A DNA stretch of 56,579 nucleotides, from the NCBI GenBank assembly GCA_019241525.1, contig JAFAWY010000065.1, positions 1 to 56,579 of the forward strand, read 5' to 3'. Below are positions 33,689 through 42,773 of this stretch, piece by piece. Both the position numbers and the translations under genes were made by a program. The number at the start of each line of letters is the position of its first letter. Position 1 is the stretch's first letter. Below the pieces are notes generated by a model that did no database searches, was not told where the DNA came from, and saw only the letters and a program-made list of their open reading frames with translations. The DNA is from Pseudonocardiales bacterium. Its GTDB lineage: Bacteria > Actinomycetota > Actinomycetes > Mycobacteriales > Pseudonocardiaceae.

Positions 33689-34342
33689 TCAGAGAGGGAT
33701 ATGGTTGTCATTGCCCGGGGTGAAGCCGGCGGCTGAAGCGTATTCTGACAATGCTTGATTTAACATATCGGGAGTGGCGCCGTCGTTGAGCTGGGCTTGT
33801 AGGTGGTCGGCGGCGAGGGGGGCGAGTAGGGCATGGGCCAATATGCCCGCGTATGCCGGTTGGTGACCGGCTTGTTGGAGCAGTATGTCGAGGTGTTGTT
33901 TCCAGAAGCGGTAGGCGCCGATGCGGTAGCGCGCGCCGGGACTAGCGGTTTCGGACATGCGCAGAAGATCGAGGTTGGCCAGAGCGTAGTCCAGGTAGGC
34001 CGCGACGAACGCGGTGATCCGCTGGTGGGGTTCGGCGCCCGGGCCTAGGGGCGGTGTGCCGCGCAGGATGGCTTGTTGCAGGCTGCGTTCACGGTCGTCC
34101 AGGAGCGCTGCGGCGAGACCTGATTTGTCGCCGAATCGTCGGAACAAGGTGCCTTTGCCTACCCCGGCTGCTGCGGCTATCGCATCAAGGCTGACCGCGG
34201 TGACGCCACATTCGTCGAACAGACGTGCGGCCGCATCGAGGATTTTGCGTCGGTTGCGGGCCGCGTCGGCCCGTTCGGGCCGCGGCTTTGGGTGAGCCGC
34301 GGTTGACGAAGCGGACCGCGGTCCTATAGCGTCTACCGGCAT
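33689..34342 (-). CDS. TetR-family transcriptional regulator
   Basis: 217 residues. The TetR HTH is clear: RNRRKILDAAARLFDECG, VSLDAIAAAAGVGKGTLFRRF and GDKSGLAAALLDDRE. The C-terminal ligand domain is helical and ends FTPGNDNHIPL. ATG 34342 was chosen over the 36-bp longer start (34378) because two operator-like repeats, 34347-34376, lie immediately upstream and would otherwise be coding. It is divergent from a rhodanese-like gene, which it probably represses along with itself. Confidence 0.9.
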   Translation of the reverse strand: MPVDAIGPRSASSTAAHPKPRPERADAARNRRKILDAAARLFDECGVTAVSLDAIAAAAGVGKGTLFRRFGDKSGLAAALLDDRERSLQQAILRGTPPLGPGAEPHQRITAFVAAYLDYALANLDLLRMSETASPGARYRIGAYRFWKQHLDILLQQAGHQPAYAGILAHALLAPLAADHLQAQLNDGATPDMLNQALSEYASAAGFTPGNDNHIPL

Positions 34343-34376
34343 AAGCGGACTGTAGTCCAGTCGGGGACTGCCGTCC
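34313..34376. promoter_or_regulatory. GGAC-N4-GTCC repeats, probable TetR operators
   Basis: GGACTGTAGTCC (34347-34358) and GGACTGCCGTCC (34365-34376) are 18 bp apart in the spacer between the TetR gene and the rhodanese gene. A third, perfect palindrome GGACCGCGGTCC (34313-34324) falls just inside the TetR reading frame. The shared GGAC/GTCC arms suggest dimer sites. Confidence 0.55.
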
Positions 34377-34399
34377 ATTCACGGAAAGGGCACGGAGCT

Positions 34400-34741
34400 G
34401 TGACCACTTTGATCAGTCGTGCAGAGCTGAAGGCCAGGATCGATGCGGGCAGTGTCGTGCCGGTGGATGCGTTGCCGGAAAGTTACTACGTCCAGCGGCA
34501 TTTGCCCGGTGCGCTCAATCTGGTTGCTGAAGATGTGGAGCTCCGTGCGGCCACTCTGCTGCCCGACAAGAACACCGCGATCGTCACTTACTGCTCGAAC
34601 GCCGCATGTCCCAACAGTGGGCAGGTGGCGGCGAAGTTGGAAAGTTTGGGTTACCGCAACGTAGGCAAATATGCCGACGGCATCCAGGACTGGGTCGAGG
34701 CTGGCCTGCCGACCGAGTCTGGGATCCCGGCGCGGCGTTGA
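34400..34741 (+). CDS. Rhodanese-like domain protein
   Basis: 113 residues forming a single rhodanese domain. RAELKARIDAGSVVPVDALP and RHLPGALNL are the usual first half (CH2A-type), and VTYCSNAACPNSG holds the probable active-site cysteine, followed by LESLGYRNVGKYADGIQDWV. Such proteins carry persulfide or act as sulfur-responsive sensors. GTG 34400 is the start. It diverges from the TetR gene and is followed by a DUF1579-like gene about 120 bp downstream. Confidence 0.88.
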   Translation: MTTLISRAELKARIDAGSVVPVDALPESYYVQRHLPGALNLVAEDVELRAATLLPDKNTAIVTYCSNAACPNSGQVAAKLESLGYRNVGKYADGIQDWVEAGLPTESGIPARR

Positions 34742-34860
34742 AGCACACCACCGGTGTCCCTGGTGTCGCTGTATTTGTGCAGTGGTCTGTCACTGCCACG
34801 ATGAGATCGCCGCCCTGTCGACGTCATACCGATCGGAAGACGGCGACAAGAGGTGAGACG

Positions 34861-35301
34861 ATGCGAAACCGCGCATTGCAAAAGCTCGACATGCTCCTCG
34901 GGAACTGGACCCTGACGCTGTCGAACGCATGGTTCCTCGACAGCCTCGACACCCAGCTCCGCGGCGCAGCGACGATCGAGTGGCTTGGCGACGCATTCGT
35001 TGTCTTACGGTCAGACCTCGAGGGCGATCGGGCATGGGATTTCGTGATCGGCCGCAGCGACCCTCACGAGACCTACACCGCGCTCTACCACGACAAGCGG
35101 GGGGTATGCCGGGTATTTCAGATGACGTCCGAGCGTGGCCAATGGAAGCTCGCCCGCGAGGACACCGACTTTTACCAACGCTTCGTCGCCGACGTCGAGG
35201 CCGACCGCATCAGCGGACGGTGGGAGATGTCCGAGGACCAGGGACGCAACTGGCGAACGGACTTCGACCTCACCTTCCAGCGCGTCACTCAGGGCAACTG
35301 A
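34861..35301 (+). CDS. DUF1579-like beta-barrel protein
   Basis: 146 residues: LQKLDMLLGNWTLTLSNAWF opens the protein, followed by alternating strands (AATIEWLGDAFVVLRSD, TYTALYHDKRGVCRVFQM, GRWEMSEDQGRNWRTDFDLT). The pattern of a G-N-W near the N-terminus and a final W-x-x-D-F-D-L-T strand is typical of the DUF1579/lipocalin-like group of unknown function. GAGGTGA lies 5 nt before ATG 34861. It may share the TetR-controlled transcript with the rhodanese gene. Confidence 0.75.
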   Translation: MRNRALQKLDMLLGNWTLTLSNAWFLDSLDTQLRGAATIEWLGDAFVVLRSDLEGDRAWDFVIGRSDPHETYTALYHDKRGVCRVFQMTSERGQWKLAREDTDFYQRFVADVEADRISGRWEMSEDQGRNWRTDFDLTFQRVTQGN

Positions 35302-35366
35302 CGCGGCAGCGACAGAAGCGCGCTGACAGGCGCCCGGATCGCAGTCGCATCCATACTGGGGTTTCG

Positions 35367-36065
35367 CTAGATTCCGGATCGCCCAGCTTCAACACGTCGC
35401 GGGACGATGTCCAAAGCCAAAGCGAGAGACAGGACGGTAACGACCGCCACGCAGCAGCCGGCGATGGTGTCGGTGGTGTAGTGAATGTGCTGGGCGATGA
35501 GAGAGATCGCGACACCGGCCGCGACGGCGGCTGTGGCGAGGGCGGCCGTCAGCCGCAGCACGACACTGCGGGGCCGCTTCGCGCCGGCGAGCAGGATGAT
35601 GATCGCGATAGCGGTCGCGGCCAGGACCGTGGCGTGGCCACTGGGAAAGGTCAAGTGCCCATATCGAAGCCGTCCGGTGAGGGGCTTGAGGATCACCTCA
35701 GTGATCGTCACTGCGATGAGCGGGCCACCGAGGGTAAGGATGACGCCTGACCAACGCCGGGCCACGGCGCCGATGACCGCCACTACCGCAAGCACCAACA
35801 GGGAACGCGGCGAGTAGACGAAGCTGATCACGGCACCGGTCATGCTCTGGTCGCTTCGCAGACGGGTCCTGATGTAGCTATCCAGTGTCCGGTCCAGCGT
35901 GCCGGCCGCCTCTTGATGGGCATAACGCAATGCCAAAACCGCCAGTAGCAGCAGCGCGAGCACGATGATGACGACTGCGGGACGACGCAGGTGAGCAGGC
36001 AACAAGGGCGGGTAAGCGTCCGGTTCGGCAGCCACGAGTTCCGAAGTTGCTGAGGTAGTGACCAT
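35367..36065 (-). CDS. PAP2-family phosphatase (membrane)
   Basis: 232 residues with about six membrane helices and the three PAP2 signature parts: KPLTGRLRYG (motif C1), FPSGHATVLA (C2) and HIHYTTDTIAG (C3, with catalytic His and Asp). The family dephosphorylates lipid phosphates such as phosphatidate or undecaprenyl pyrophosphate. GGGAG lies 9 nt before ATG 36065. A small membrane-protein gene and an LCP gene lie upstream on the same strand, so a cell-envelope role is likely. Confidence 0.88.
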   Translation of the reverse strand: MVTTSATSELVAAEPDAYPPLLPAHLRRPAVVIIVLALLLLAVLALRYAHQEAAGTLDRTLDSYIRTRLRSDQSMTGAVISFVYSPRSLLVLAVVAVIGAVARRWSGVILTLGGPLIAVTITEVILKPLTGRLRYGHLTFPSGHATVLAATAIAIIILLAGAKRPRSVVLRLTAALATAAVAAGVAISLIAQHIHYTTDTIAGCCVAVVTVLSLALALDIVPRRVEAGRSGI

Positions 36066-36097
36066 GCAGTCCGCTCCCGCCTGCTAGCCAACCGGCC

Positions 36098-36301
36098 TCA
36101 GGTCAGCCACCACACCATCACCAGCACAAGGATGATCGTGGCGGGCACGAGCAGCAGCACTCCACCGACCATGCGTGCGGAATCCGACGTGCCGGGGCGT
36201 ACCCCCAGATCATCGCCGGAGGGGGCAGCGTTGCCGGTCGGGCTCCAGCGCGGCGAGACGTGGCTGCCGTTGTGACCCGACGCGGGGACGAGGTAGGTCA
36301 T
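36098..36301 (-). CDS. Small single-helix membrane protein
   Basis: 67 residues: a polar Ser/Pro/Gly-rich N-terminal half and one C-terminal helix (GGVLLLVPATIILVLVMVWW). It is a likely tail-anchored peptide of unknown function. The Shine-Dalgarno is weak. It lies between the LCP and PAP2 genes on the same strand. Confidence 0.5.
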   Translation of the reverse strand: MTYLVPASGHNGSHVSPRWSPTGNAAPSGDDLGVRPGTSDSARMVGGVLLLVPATIILVLVMVWWLT

Positions 36302-36400
36302 GGCAACGACACTACGGAGTAGGTCGTAATCGCTTGGCCCAAGATCGGTTAGCCGTAGGTAAATTCCGGACGCCGGAACGACCGGAGGCCAGGGAGACAG

Positions 36401-37594
36401 CTAGCTGACGCAGGGTATTGATGTGGATATGGGTACGACCGCTGGGGTGATCGGTGCGGCCGAGGGTGGGTTGCCGGAGTGGTCGCCCGCGCCCGTGAGA
36501 TCGCTGATGAATTGCTGTACCTGCTCGGGGTCGACCTGCACCGCCTCCCCATCGCGGGTAGGTAGGTCGGAGCGCCCAGTGGGGATGGTCCGAAACGTGA
36601 TGGATCCTTCAGCCATGGAGCGTGCCTGTGCGATGAGCCCGCTGAGGTCCCAGCCGGCGTCGATGACCACGTAGCGTGCGATCGCCTCGTCGAGCGCGGC
36701 CACTGCGGTGGGGTTGGTCAGCACGTCACCAGACAGCAGCCGGTGGACCAGTCCGGACAGGAACGCTTGCTGGCGCAGGATGCGGTCCAGGTCACCATGA
36801 GGCAGGCCGTAACGTTGCCGCACGAATGCCAATGCCGCCGCGCCGGAGACCGTCTGTGGCCCGGCCGGGAGATTCGCTCCTGAGTAACTGTCGTGGACCG
36901 GGTCCTTCAGGCAGACCGGGACGCCACCGACGGCTTGAGTGATCTCGTAGAACCCGGCCAGGTTGATCTGGACGTAGTGGTCGATGGTCACTCCGGTGAG
37001 TTGTTCCACGGTCTGGACGAGTTGTCGGGCACCGGCCTGACGGGCCAGCAGGCGTAGCTGCGGTTCGTCGACGCCCTGGGCCGCGAGCGCCGATTCCGCA
37101 TCCCGCATTCCCCACTGGTAGGCTGAGTTGATCTTATGAGTGCCGAAGCCCGGCACATTGACATAAGAGTCCCGGGGAATGGACACCGCCACGGCCGGCT
37201 GAGCTGCCCCGGCCGGAACATGCACCAGGATCAGCGTGTCGGCGTTGAGTTCACCCTCGTTGCCGCCAGCGTGCAGTGCGGCCAGCACCTGCTGCGGTAA
37301 GGGATTGCCCTGGTTGTCGGTGCGGCTGTCCATCCCGACGAGCAGCACGTTCATCGGGCCGAGGGCAGCGCCCAACTGCGATTGAGCGGGGTCGGTGCGG
37401 CTGGGGTGGTCAAGCACCGCCGAAGTCGCCAGCGAACTGTTGAACTGTCGCGACAGCGTCCAGCCGTAGCCGGTGAGGATTAACACCACCGCAGAGGCCA
37501 GCGCAATCCCTGTCCGGCCAACCCGCAGCAGCCACCGACGCTGCGAGCCACCCTTGGTGACAACACGTCGCGACACCCACTGGCCTTCCGTCAT
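36401..37594 (-). CDS. LytR-CpsA-Psr (LCP) family protein
   Basis: 397 residues. A basic cytoplasmic N-terminus and one membrane helix (about 25-47) are followed by the LCP domain: MNVLLVGMDSR, LNADTLILVHVP, AVSIPRDSYVNVPGFG with the catalytic arginine, INSAYQWG, FVRQRYGLPHGDLDRILRQQ. LCP enzymes attach arabinogalactan, teichoic acid or capsule to peptidoglycan from polyprenyl pyrophosphate intermediates. The Pro-rich C-terminus ends in a Cys-containing stretch. ATG 37594 is used; the Shine-Dalgarno is poor. Confidence 0.92.
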   Translation of the reverse strand: MTEGQWVSRRVVTKGGSQRRWLLRVGRTGIALASAVVLILTGYGWTLSRQFNSSLATSAVLDHPSRTDPAQSQLGAALGPMNVLLVGMDSRTDNQGNPLPQQVLAALHAGGNEGELNADTLILVHVPAGAAQPAVAVSIPRDSYVNVPGFGTHKINSAYQWGMRDAESALAAQGVDEPQLRLLARQAGARQLVQTVEQLTGVTIDHYVQINLAGFYEITQAVGGVPVCLKDPVHDSYSGANLPAGPQTVSGAAALAFVRQRYGLPHGDLDRILRQQAFLSGLVHRLLSGDVLTNPTAVAALDEAIARYVVIDAGWDLSGLIAQARSMAEGSITFRTIPTGRSDLPTRDGEAVQVDPEQVQQFISDLTGAGDHSGNPPSAAPITPAVVPISTSIPCVS

Positions 37595-37691
37595 TCGATG
37601 GCCCAGGCGAGTTACCCGGAGACGAAGTCCATTACACCTGATCAGCGGCTACCGCAGGTTATTGGGCTATCCGTGGAAGGACGCCAGGTCT

Positions 37692-38930
37692 CTAGTGCCT
37701 GACTCGCTCCATCGGGCGGCGCGCGAACTTCGGGGCGTGCTCGGGCCGCAAGCCAAGGCCGATCAGCCGGGCCGGAATGTATGACAGCTGCGGGAATCGC
37801 TCGAACAACTTGATCATTACCTCGGGTGGGCCGTTGCGCGTGCCCGCCATCACTGGGCGCATCACGGCACGATGCAGTATCCGCTGCAAGGCTTGCACCA
37901 GCATTGTCGGCAGCAGGCGGCGCGAGCGGACCTTCGCCAGATCGGTCGGGGTTGGCCGGCCACGGAGAAGCGGCTCGGCCAGCAACGTTGCAGCAGCGAC
38001 GGCGTCCTGCACGGCCAGGTTGATGCCCACCCCGCCGATCGGCGACATGGCGTGTGCTGCGTCGCCGATGCACTGCAGGCCATCGATGTGCCAGGTGTTC
38101 AGCAGGTTCAGCCGAACGTCCAGGAACTTGACGTCGTCCATCGTCTTGAGCTCATGCACCCGGTCGGCGAACTCGGGACAGACTTCGGTCACGTTCGCCC
38201 GGAACGCCTCGATGCCTTCCTTGCGCAGATCGGCGCCCTTCGGTGCGAGGTAGGCGACCTGGAAGTACCCAGGGCGCGGCAGCGGCACGGCGAACCGGCG
38301 GTTGCGCATCCGCGGGGTCAGCATTCCTTCACCTTCGTCGTCGTGGCGCGAAAGGCGGAACCACCACACGTCGAACGGGCAGTCGTACTCCCTAGGTTCC
38401 AAACCCGCCTCGCGGCGGGCGCGCGACCAGCGGCCATCGGCGGCGATCACCAGATCCGCGCGGAGCTCGCCCTCGGTACCCTGGGCCGTCTGGTAGCGAA
38501 CCCCGGCAACCCGGCCCCCTTCGCGGATCAGGCCGGTCATCTCGGTTTGCATCCGCAGTGTGAACGTTTTTTCTTCAGCGGCGCTGCTGGCGAGCAGGTC
38601 CAGAAAATCCCACTGCGGCACCATTGCGATATACGGGTGTGCCACCTTCAGCCGGCTCATGTCGGCCAGCTTCAGCATCCCGCCGTCTTCGGTGGGGAAT
38701 CCTGCCGCGGTGAGCTCGCTATGCGGTAGTGCGTCGAACTTGTCGCCCAGTCCGAGCTCGTCGAGCAAGGTCAGTGTCGATGGGTGCACCGTGTCGCCGC
38801 GGAAGTCCCGAAGGAAGTCGGCATGTTTTTCCAGCACCGTTACCTCGACTCCGGCCCTGGCCAGCAGCAGCCCGGCCACCATGCCGGCCGGTCCGCCACC
38901 GACGACCACGCAGCCCGTATGCTCGGCCAT
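37692..38930 (-). CDS. FAD-dependent oxidoreductase/monooxygenase
   Basis: About 412 residues. The N-terminal FAD-binding motif is VVVGGGPAGMVAGLLLARAG, then FRGDTVHPSTLTLLDELGLG, the DG region in VIAADGRWSRARRE, and CIGDAAHAMSPIGGVGINLAVQD as the GD motif. This subclass is common in actinobacteria and handles aromatic or polyketide-like substrates; the substrate is unknown. ATG 38930 has GAGG 8 nt upstream; ATG 38951 and 38939 are in frame. The C-terminus is basic. Confidence 0.85.
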   Translation of the reverse strand: MAEHTGCVVVGGGPAGMVAGLLLARAGVEVTVLEKHADFLRDFRGDTVHPSTLTLLDELGLGDKFDALPHSELTAAGFPTEDGGMLKLADMSRLKVAHPYIAMVPQWDFLDLLASSAAEEKTFTLRMQTEMTGLIREGGRVAGVRYQTAQGTEGELRADLVIAADGRWSRARREAGLEPREYDCPFDVWWFRLSRHDDEGEGMLTPRMRNRRFAVPLPRPGYFQVAYLAPKGADLRKEGIEAFRANVTEVCPEFADRVHELKTMDDVKFLDVRLNLLNTWHIDGLQCIGDAAHAMSPIGGVGINLAVQDAVAAATLLAEPLLRGRPTPTDLAKVRSRRLLPTMLVQALQRILHRAVMRPVMAGTRNGPPEVMIKLFERFPQLSYIPARLIGLGLRPEHAPKFARRPMERVRH

Positions 38931-39584
38931 TTCGATCATCCTCTTTTTCATCTCTTGTTGAATAGATTGAGGATGCATCTGAACCGGCCGGTACGTCAAG
39001 TACCAGTGGTGGCGGACACACGGATCAGCGACAGTCACGATTTCCGGGGTTGGGGACGCTCGAACCGGTAGCGCCACACGGTCGGCTCGCGTCGCCCTCC
39101 TCGGTGACGAAGGCGAGTTCCCGGCCGCGGTCAGCGGTCAAGACACGGTCGCGGCGCGCGACCATCGGCACAGCTGCAGCGGTCCGCCCCGGTTATGACC
39201 GACGAATGTGGTGCCTTTAGTCGCACGATCGTGCCGGCTGCCCACTCGACGCCCTTGCACTCAGGGTCCGCCGCCCATCCCAAGCCATGGCTAACGAGTC
39301 CGATCGCGAAAGGGGGCCAGAGCCGCTTCATCCGCATTCCCGAAACTGATGAAGCTTCTCACCGTTGCCTATCCCCTCGATGCCATAGCTGCTCTCACCA
39401 GGTCCCCGCACCAGCGGCCCTACCAAGCGACCCGGCGTTACGTCTCCTATGCGGCGGCAAGCCAGCCTTTGGTTGAGGCGGTAGCTACTCTTGGGTTGTT
39501 CTCCCCACTGATCTTCGTCCGGCGCGTCGGAGGCAACGGTGAGGTGGGTAATCGCTTTGCCACGCGGAAATCTCGGAGGTAGGA
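38931..39584. other. Intergenic, about 650 bp, no gene recognised
   Basis: A divergent spacer between the FAD oxidoreductase (-) and the copper-storage gene (+). Several frames stay open but their translations lack domains and change composition along their length. Promoters for both genes should lie here; I see no copper-box-like palindrome that I can defend. Confidence 0.45.
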
Positions 39585-39998
39585 ATGACTGTTGCGGGCG
39601 AAATGCTCCGGACTTATCCAGCGGACCTCGGTGGGATAGACCGCGATGCCTTGGTCCGTTGCATCGACGAATGCCTGTCATGCGCGCAGGCCTGCACCGC
39701 GTGTGCTGATGCATGCCTGTCGGAATCTGATGACCACCTGCCGATGTTACGGAAGTGCATCCGATCCTGCGAAGATTGCGCCGATATATGCAGTGTCACG
39801 GCCCGAGTCGTTTCTCGGCACACCGGCTATGACGCCAATATCACGCGGAGCGTCCTGCAAACCTGCGCCGCGGTGTGCCGCGCCTGCGGGGACGAATGTG
39901 AGCGGCACGCCGCCATGCACGAGCACTGCCGGGTCTGTGCCGAAGCGTGCCGCCGCTGCCAGCAAGCCTGCGAAGAATTGATCAACGACCTGGGCTGA
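39585..39998 (+). CDS. Four-helix-bundle copper-storage protein (Csp/DUF326)
   Basis: 137 residues with 19 cysteines, mostly as C-x3-C pairs on helix faces (for example RCIDECLSCAQACTACADAC and CRVCAEACRRCQQAC). This is the DUF326 signature. No Tat or Sec signal is present, so it resembles the cytosolic Csp3 class, which binds many Cu(I) ions inside the bundle. GGAGG lies 5 nt before ATG 39585. A Cu/Zn-SOD-like gene and a CDF exporter occur 2-3 kb downstream. Confidence 0.92.
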   Translation: MTVAGEMLRTYPADLGGIDRDALVRCIDECLSCAQACTACADACLSESDDHLPMLRKCIRSCEDCADICSVTARVVSRHTGYDANITRSVLQTCAAVCRACGDECERHAAMHEHCRVCAEACRRCQQACEELINDLG

Positions 39999-40102
39999 CC
40001 TAACCTGCCAGTGGGCGTAGCTCGCTGCGCACCGGGTATCCGGTCAGCGGCTGGGTGTTGGCCGGATCTCCAGACGAGGTTCACGATGGCACGGGGCGTG
40101 GC

Positions 40103-40930
40103 ATGACCCGCACCGCGTTCGTTCTCGGCGGTGGTGGCGTGCTTGGCGCCGCCGAGGCGGGCATGGCGTGGGCGTTGCTTGAGGCCGGCGTGTTCCCAGA
40201 CCTGATCTGTGGCACCTCGATCGGGGCGATCAATGGTGCGGCTCTCGCGGCCGATCCCACGCCTGGTGGCGCGCAGGCGTTGCTGGCGATGTGGGAGATG
40301 CTGGGGGCTGACGGGGTGTTCAGCACGTCGCTGGTCGGCCAGGTGGTGGAGATGGTGCGCAGTGGTATCTCCCTGCACGGCAACACCGAGTTGCGCCAGC
40401 GGCTGTGCGAGTGCATTCCGGTGCACACCTTCGCCGAGCTCGTTGTGCCGTTCGAGTGCGTGGCGGCGAACATCGAGAGGGCGCGTGAGCACTGGTTTTC
40501 CTCCGGCGACCTGATCGACGCGGTGCTGGCGTCGTGCGCGCTGCCCGGTGTCTTCCCACCGGTGGAGATCGCTGGCGAGCATTTCTTCGACGGCGGTCTG
40601 GTCAACAGCATCCCGCTGGGCCGGGCGGTGCAGCACGGTGCGGACACGATATGGGTACTGCACGTTGGGCGCCTGGAGGAAGAGCTGGCGGTGCCTCGCT
40701 TCCCCTGGGAAGTGGGTTTTGTGGCCTTCGAAATCTCCCGCCGGCACCGGTTCTATACCGATCTCGGGCAGATACCAGATGATGTAATCGTGCACGTGCT
40801 GCCGACGGGCTTGCCGCAACGGCGAGCCCCGACGTGGTCGAACCTGCGCTACCGCGACCGCCGGCGCATCGATCAGCGCGCCCAGCTCGCCTACGACGCC
40901 ACCCGTGCCTACCTGGCCGGCTTGCCATGA
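40103..40930 (+). CDS. Patatin-like phospholipase (RssA type)
   Basis: 275 residues with the complete patatin set: the oxyanion GGGGVLGAAEAG near residue 8, the nucleophile elbow GTSIG, and the catalytic Asp in EHFFDGGLVNSIPLG. These are Ser/Asp-dyad lipid acyl hydrolases. ATG 40103 was chosen to start just before the first strand. The last codons overlap the next start (ATGA), so the acyltransferase downstream is translationally coupled. A membrane-lipid remodelling pair is the natural reading. Confidence 0.88.
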   Translation: MTRTAFVLGGGGVLGAAEAGMAWALLEAGVFPDLICGTSIGAINGAALAADPTPGGAQALLAMWEMLGADGVFSTSLVGQVVEMVRSGISLHGNTELRQRLCECIPVHTFAELVVPFECVAANIERAREHWFSSGDLIDAVLASCALPGVFPPVEIAGEHFFDGGLVNSIPLGRAVQHGADTIWVLHVGRLEEELAVPRFPWEVGFVAFEISRRHRFYTDLGQIPDDVIVHVLPTGLPQRRAPTWSNLRYRDRRRIDQRAQLAYDATRAYLAGLP

Positions 40931-41901
40931 CCGCGCTGCGCCGGGCGGTGACCATACCGACGGTCATGGCCCTGGAAATCGTGATTCTCCTCTTCGCACC
41001 ACTGCTGCTGGCCGCCGCTGCCCTGGTAGGCGCCGGGACCCGCTCGACGCGGCCGATACGCAGCGCCGCTCTCATCGTGACTTACGCCGGCATCGAGCTG
41101 GCCACGTTGGGTCGCTTGATCCGGGGTGAAGACCATGACTGGGACGCAGTCCTGCGGGATGTGCTCGCCCGCGCTTACACGGCCGTGCAGGCCATCCTCG
41201 ACGTGCGGCTCGTTCTGGAAGACGGGTCTGCGACGCGCGAACAGCTCACCACGGCAAATGGCCTGCTTGTCCTGGCCCGGCACTGCGGGCCCGGCGACTC
41301 GTTGCTCATTGCCTGGTTGCTGGTCGTGCACTACCAATTGCGGCTGCGCGCGGTGCTGAAGTCCGTGCTGCGATTAGAACCGACCCTCGACCTGGCCAGC
41401 GATTACCTGCCGCTGTGCTTCATAGCCCGCAGCGGGGAGCGCGCTCGCCGCAGGATCTACGACCTCGCGGCCGCGATGTCTCCCGGCGACGCGCTGCTGC
41501 TGTTTCCCGAGGGCGGGAACTTCAGCCATGCGCGATGGCGCCGGGCGGTGTCGTCGCTGTCCATGGCTGGTGCGTACGGTGCGGCCCGGCTTGCCCTTCG
41601 GCGCAGCTACACACTGCCGCCACACCGTGGTGGCGCGGCGGCGGCCCTGATGGGATCACCCAAGGCCGACGTGCTCGTGCTCGCCCATACCGGCTTCGCC
41701 GCCGACGGTCGTGATATGCCATGGTGGTGGCTTCCCGTGCACCGCGAGTTGCTCGTGCGCACCATCCTGGTTCCGGCCGCGACCGTCCCCCGGGACCGGG
41801 AAACGCTGGCCATCTGGCTCGATGACACCTGGTCACAGGTCGACACCTGGGTGCGCAACCATGCCGTCGACATGCGCGCTGGACCATTCTCGCCTCGGTA
41901 A
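40927..41901 (+). CDS. PlsC-type acyltransferase (1-acylglycerol-3-phosphate acyltransferase-like)
   Basis: 324 residues. An N-terminal membrane helix (about 15-37) leads to an acyltransferase domain with the H-x4-D motif in LARHCGPGDS and the second motif in LLLFPEGGNFS (a variant of FPEGTR). A third conserved block, RSYTLPPHRGG, follows. Members acylate lysophospholipids or related acceptors. It overlaps the patatin gene by 4 nt. The divergent EGG in place of EGTR suggests an acceptor different from lysophosphatidate. Confidence 0.82.
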   Translation: MTALRRAVTIPTVMALEIVILLFAPLLLAAAALVGAGTRSTRPIRSAALIVTYAGIELATLGRLIRGEDHDWDAVLRDVLARAYTAVQAILDVRLVLEDGSATREQLTTANGLLVLARHCGPGDSLLIAWLLVVHYQLRLRAVLKSVLRLEPTLDLASDYLPLCFIARSGERARRRIYDLAAAMSPGDALLLFPEGGNFSHARWRRAVSSLSMAGAYGAARLALRRSYTLPPHRGGAAAALMGSPKADVLVLAHTGFAADGRDMPWWWLPVHRELLVRTILVPAATVPRDRETLAIWLDDTWSQVDTWVRNHAVDMRAGPFSPR

Positions 41902-42077
41902 GCCTCTGTTGATCGTTGCTCCCCGGCAACCGGGCTGCGAACGTTACCGGCGCTGCCCTCGCCATCCACCCACCAGTGGGGCACGATACCTCTATGAGGG
42001 GTGTCTGTTTTAGGGGGCAATGTCGGAGTACGAGTTCAAACAAGCAGCTGCTCCTGGAGCGGGCGCTCGCTGATCCT

Positions 42078-42704
42078 GTGACTAGGCGACGATCTACCGT
42101 CGCCATCGCGACGGCCATGGCGGTCGTCTGGCCTACGGCATGCGCCTACAAGGGCCTCGGGATGTCTCCGATCGACGCGGTTACCCTGCACGGTCAGGGC
42201 GCACTTGCCGCGCCGACCCTTTCCTCGACAGCCGAGACGTACAACCCGGCATTAGCGCCCGTTGGTGCCCGGGTGTCGGCCACACTGACCCCGTCGGCTA
42301 ATTCCAGCACGGCCGAATTGACGGTTTCCGGAATGCTGCCCAACCGCAGCTATGCCGCACACGCGCACACCAATGTCTGTGGTCAGACGGGCGCCGCGGC
42401 GGGGCCGCACTACCAGAATCGGATTGATCCCGCGGCCACCCCGCAAAAGCCGTCAACCGATCCGCAGTACGCCAATCCGCGCAACGAAGTCTGGCTCGAA
42501 TTGCGCACTGATGCTGCGGGTTCCGGCACAGCACGTACCACGGTGCCGTTCGTCTTTGGTGACCGCGGGCCTGGCTCGATCGTGGTGCACGAGGGCATGG
42601 AGACGGAAACGACTCCGGGTAAGGCGGGACAAGCGGGTGCCCGGATCGCCTGTGTCACCCTGGCACCGCAGGGTCAAGGCACGGACGTGCACCGCTCCAG
42701 CTAG
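42078..42704 (+). CDS. Cu/Zn superoxide dismutase-like exported protein
   Basis: About 208 residues. After a signal segment (TVAIATAMAVVWPTAC, imperfect lipobox P-T-A-C) comes a SodC-like beta barrel. It has the H-A-H pair of the copper site (AAHAHTNVCG), GPHYQN with the bridging-His position, and IVVHEGMET with the last copper ligand. The usual active-site arginine and the zinc-loop histidine spacing could not be confirmed by eye, so it may be a related non-enzymatic member. GTG 42078 was chosen; the frame is open upstream. Confidence 0.65.
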   Translation: MTRRRSTVAIATAMAVVWPTACAYKGLGMSPIDAVTLHGQGALAAPTLSSTAETYNPALAPVGARVSATLTPSANSSTAELTVSGMLPNRSYAAHAHTNVCGQTGAAAGPHYQNRIDPAATPQKPSTDPQYANPRNEVWLELRTDAAGSGTARTTVPFVFGDRGPGSIVVHEGMETETTPGKAGQAGARIACVTLAPQGQGTDVHRSS

Positions 42705-42773
42705 CTACCTGGCGGCCCGGCGGCTGGCCGTGTGCAATAGCACAAGACCGGTTATCCGCGGAGGGCGGCCAGC

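Noticed and set aside
39131-39337. 68-codon - frame in the spacer before the copper-storage gene
   Set aside because: No homology recognised, no ribosome-binding site, composition changes along its length.
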